In this document: positions 62,575 to 64,000 of the stretch, piece by piece
Numbering within the stretch: the first letter of the stretch is position 1
How the letters are laid out: each line of letters opens with the position of its first letter
Source of the DNA: Chamaecyparis obtusa
Taxonomy: Eukaryota > Streptophyta > Pinopsida > Cupressales > Cupressaceae
Assembly (NCBI GenBank): GCA_027943335.1
Contig: BSBK01003560.1
Location: forward strand, 1,181,001 to 1,245,000
Reading direction: 5' to 3'
DNA: 64,000 nucleotides
The notes under the pieces: model-generated
The model's database searches: none
What the model was told of the DNA's origin: nothing
Seen by the model: only the letters and a program-made list of their open reading frames with translations
Program-made: the position numbers and the translations under genes

Positions 62575-63261
62575 CTAAATTGGAAAATGGTCTGAATTTG
62601 AAAAAGGAATGACTTCAACCAACATAGAAGTATGATCTAATTTCCAAATCTGAGAACAAATAAATCTATCTAGTGTAACAGCTATTTGAGAAAAGCCAAC
62701 TCTATGATTAGTCCAAGTAAAAGCACCATTCTCAGGTAAAATATCAAAAAGGGCATTATCCAGCACAAAATTATTGAAATCAGTGATTGAACAGATAGGA
62801 GGAGAAATTCCCCCTTTTTTATCATTAACCCCTAATATTGCATTAAAATTTCCTACAATGATGAGCTTACAATCAGGGTATTGTTGGATAATAGAAGTGA
62901 GACATTGCCATAAATGAAGCTTATCCAAAGTAGGGGTGGGTCCATAAACATTCATAAGAAAAAAAGATTGATTGAAGAACCTGACATTAACAAATTTCCA
63001 ATTTGATCCATTCTGCAATGGTTGAATGGTAACTATAGTACTATTCCATAAAATGGACAAGCCACTTGAAGCCCCAACAACAGGTATGTGGATACTTTGC
63101 CAAGCAGACCATTTCCCCACAGAAACATTGAAAGAATCCAAAGACAACTTAGTTTCTTGTAAGAGAACAATATCCACATGCATAGAATCAAGTCTTACCT
63201 TAATCTTCTACCTCTTGTCAGAGGAGTTAATGCCTCTGACATTCCACAATAAGATATTCAT
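62575..63261 (-). pseudogene. LINE ORF2 start and endonuclease
   Basis: ORF2 starts at ATG 63,261 with MNILLWNVRGINSSDKR, then TAG. From LDSMHVDIVLLQETKL (catalytic Glu) the frame is open to 62,575: WNSTIVTIQPLQ, FLMNVYGPT, LIIVGNFNAILG, ENGAFTWTNHR and SNSDHFPI at the end (Asp-His pair). This is the apurinic-like endonuclease that nicks target DNA. In VGNFNAIL the family usually has GDFN, so one catalytic Asp is Asn. Confidence 0.88.
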
Positions 63262-64000
63262 TGAGGACAAGGAGAACCTTTAGTTCTCCTTGTCGAACGT
63301 CTCCTAGATGTAAATAAATTCCCATCCAAAGTAGATTGAAGGCCAACTTGAATCTCCTCCAAGGCTTTAGTTGCCTTAAACTTTCTACCTCTAGTCTTGG
63401 GATTTTTAACAACAAGGTTAGGGGAAATTGGTGTCTAAATAATTGAAGATTTAGCAATTTGAACCAGTTTAACATCATGCGAAGAGATATTCTCCTCAGG
63501 ATCTTGAGGTGAAGGACAAGAAACTAGTTGTTCATCCAAAAAAGACCTCAAAATTTGCATTGGTTTGAATTGCCCAGTAGAGCCCTCACGACAATTAACA
63601 GAAGTGTCATCATATGAAAAAATATGTTGTTCACGAACCTGAGGTAAAGAAGAGGAAAGTAACTGAACATCCAATGAAGTACCCGAGTCATGTAATGGTT
63701 CCAATTGTTCAATGGATTCATCCCAATATTGGTTTCTCTACTACAGACTATCAAGTGGCAAATCAACAATAAAATCATCAACAACATGAGACTGAGAAGA
63801 AACAATAGACATTACCTCCATAAACATTATTGCGGCATGCTCTTTGGTCACTTTCCTTAGTTTAAGAGGGGTGTTTGAAAACATCAAAGACTTAACTATT
63901 GAATCAAAATCTGACAAGTCCAGAAATTTAAATACTGAGCTAGCTTCTGAAACAAGAGCTTGAGAAGTATCTATGGCATAAAGGAATGCAATGATAGGGG
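63258..64000 (-). pseudogene. LINE ORF1, C-terminal part
   Basis: The minus strand opens with IIAFLYAIDTSQALVSEASS and KVTKEHAAIMFMEVMSIVSS, then passes two TAG codons after LPLDSL and one after KSSII, and ends KALEEIQVGLQSTLDGNLF, RRRSTRRTKGSPCPQ and TGA. The basic C-terminus is typical of plant L1 ORF1, an RNA-binding protein of the ribonucleoprotein particle. Its N-terminal part lies outside the window. The stop overlaps the ORF2 start by ATGA. Confidence 0.75.

Larger units (their letters stand above)
56960..64000 (-). mobile_element. Long L1-type LINE, cut by window edge
   Basis: Read on the minus strand, the order is the C-terminal part of ORF1 (64,000-63,258), ORF2 with endonuclease, RT, zf-RVT and RNase H (63,261-59,001), then about 2 kb of downstream sequence with a 241-codon ORF and a T/A-rich tail ending AATATAAATATTAAAA near 56,960. 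It is much more complete than the LINE at 720-4,345 but carries stops, a frameshift and a changed RT catalytic site. The 3' end and its target duplication could not be fixed. Confidence 0.8.

Overview
The window looks like an intergenic, repeat-dominated stretch of a large plant nuclear genome. The evidence is AT-rich sequence, plant-type L1 LINEs with an added RNase H, copia and Ty3/gypsy elements with plant primer-binding sites, a CACTA-type DNA transposon, nested insertions, and almost no intact open reading frame. A conifer-like or other gymnosperm genome is my guess from the long, old, nested elements; the sequence does not prove it. I see no convincing intact host gene, no tRNA or rRNA, and nothing bacterial.

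Layout. (1) 1-4,641: an LTR-like fragment on the minus strand (1-560), then a decayed LINE on the minus strand whose reverse-transcriptase part is split by a 646-bp MITE with a TAA target duplication. (2) 4,642-23,877: a candidate giant CACTA transposon, about 19.2 kb, with imperfect CACTA-type terminal inverted repeats and a matching 3-bp CTC target duplication. Its left half carries a CpG-rich subterminal zone, a near-perfect 148-bp-arm hairpin, a duplicated hairpin segment, and a decayed gene of about 13 exons on the minus strand. That gene joins a SET (histone-methyltransferase-like) domain to a Transposase_24-like (En/Spm-associated) region. Its right half is a mosaic of repeats: a long inverted repeat built from about 243-bp subrepeats, dispersed direct-repeat modules, and an LTR-like promoter region. 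(3) 24,050-31,762: a solo LTR (minus) interrupted by a copia element (minus) that has two LTRs, a PBS and a PPT but has lost most of its reverse transcriptase. (4) 31,763-37,440: non-coding AT-rich DNA with two large AT microsatellites. (5) 37,440-43,170: an old Ty3/gypsy element (plus) riddled with stops and with a dead RT active site. (6) 43,171-55,125: a second, younger Ty3/gypsy element (plus), Tat-like, with 3-kb LTRs, GATTC target duplications and two RNase H domains, one of them placed before the RT. (7) 55,131-56,960: remnants, including a short GC-rich island. (8) 56,960-64,000: a long L1-type LINE (minus), with ORF1 cut by the window edge, a complete but decayed ORF2, and an unexplained 241-aa ORF downstream.

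How the parts relate. Insertion order can be read directly: MITE into LINE, copia into solo LTR, gypsy 2 into the LTR-like sequence after gypsy 1. Premature stops are mostly TAG or TGA where the family has CAG, CGA or TGG, which fits long-term decay of methylated, silenced DNA. The most unusual item is the SET/Transposase_24 gene inside a CACTA-like element: a mobile element that may once have encoded its own chromatin-modifying protein.
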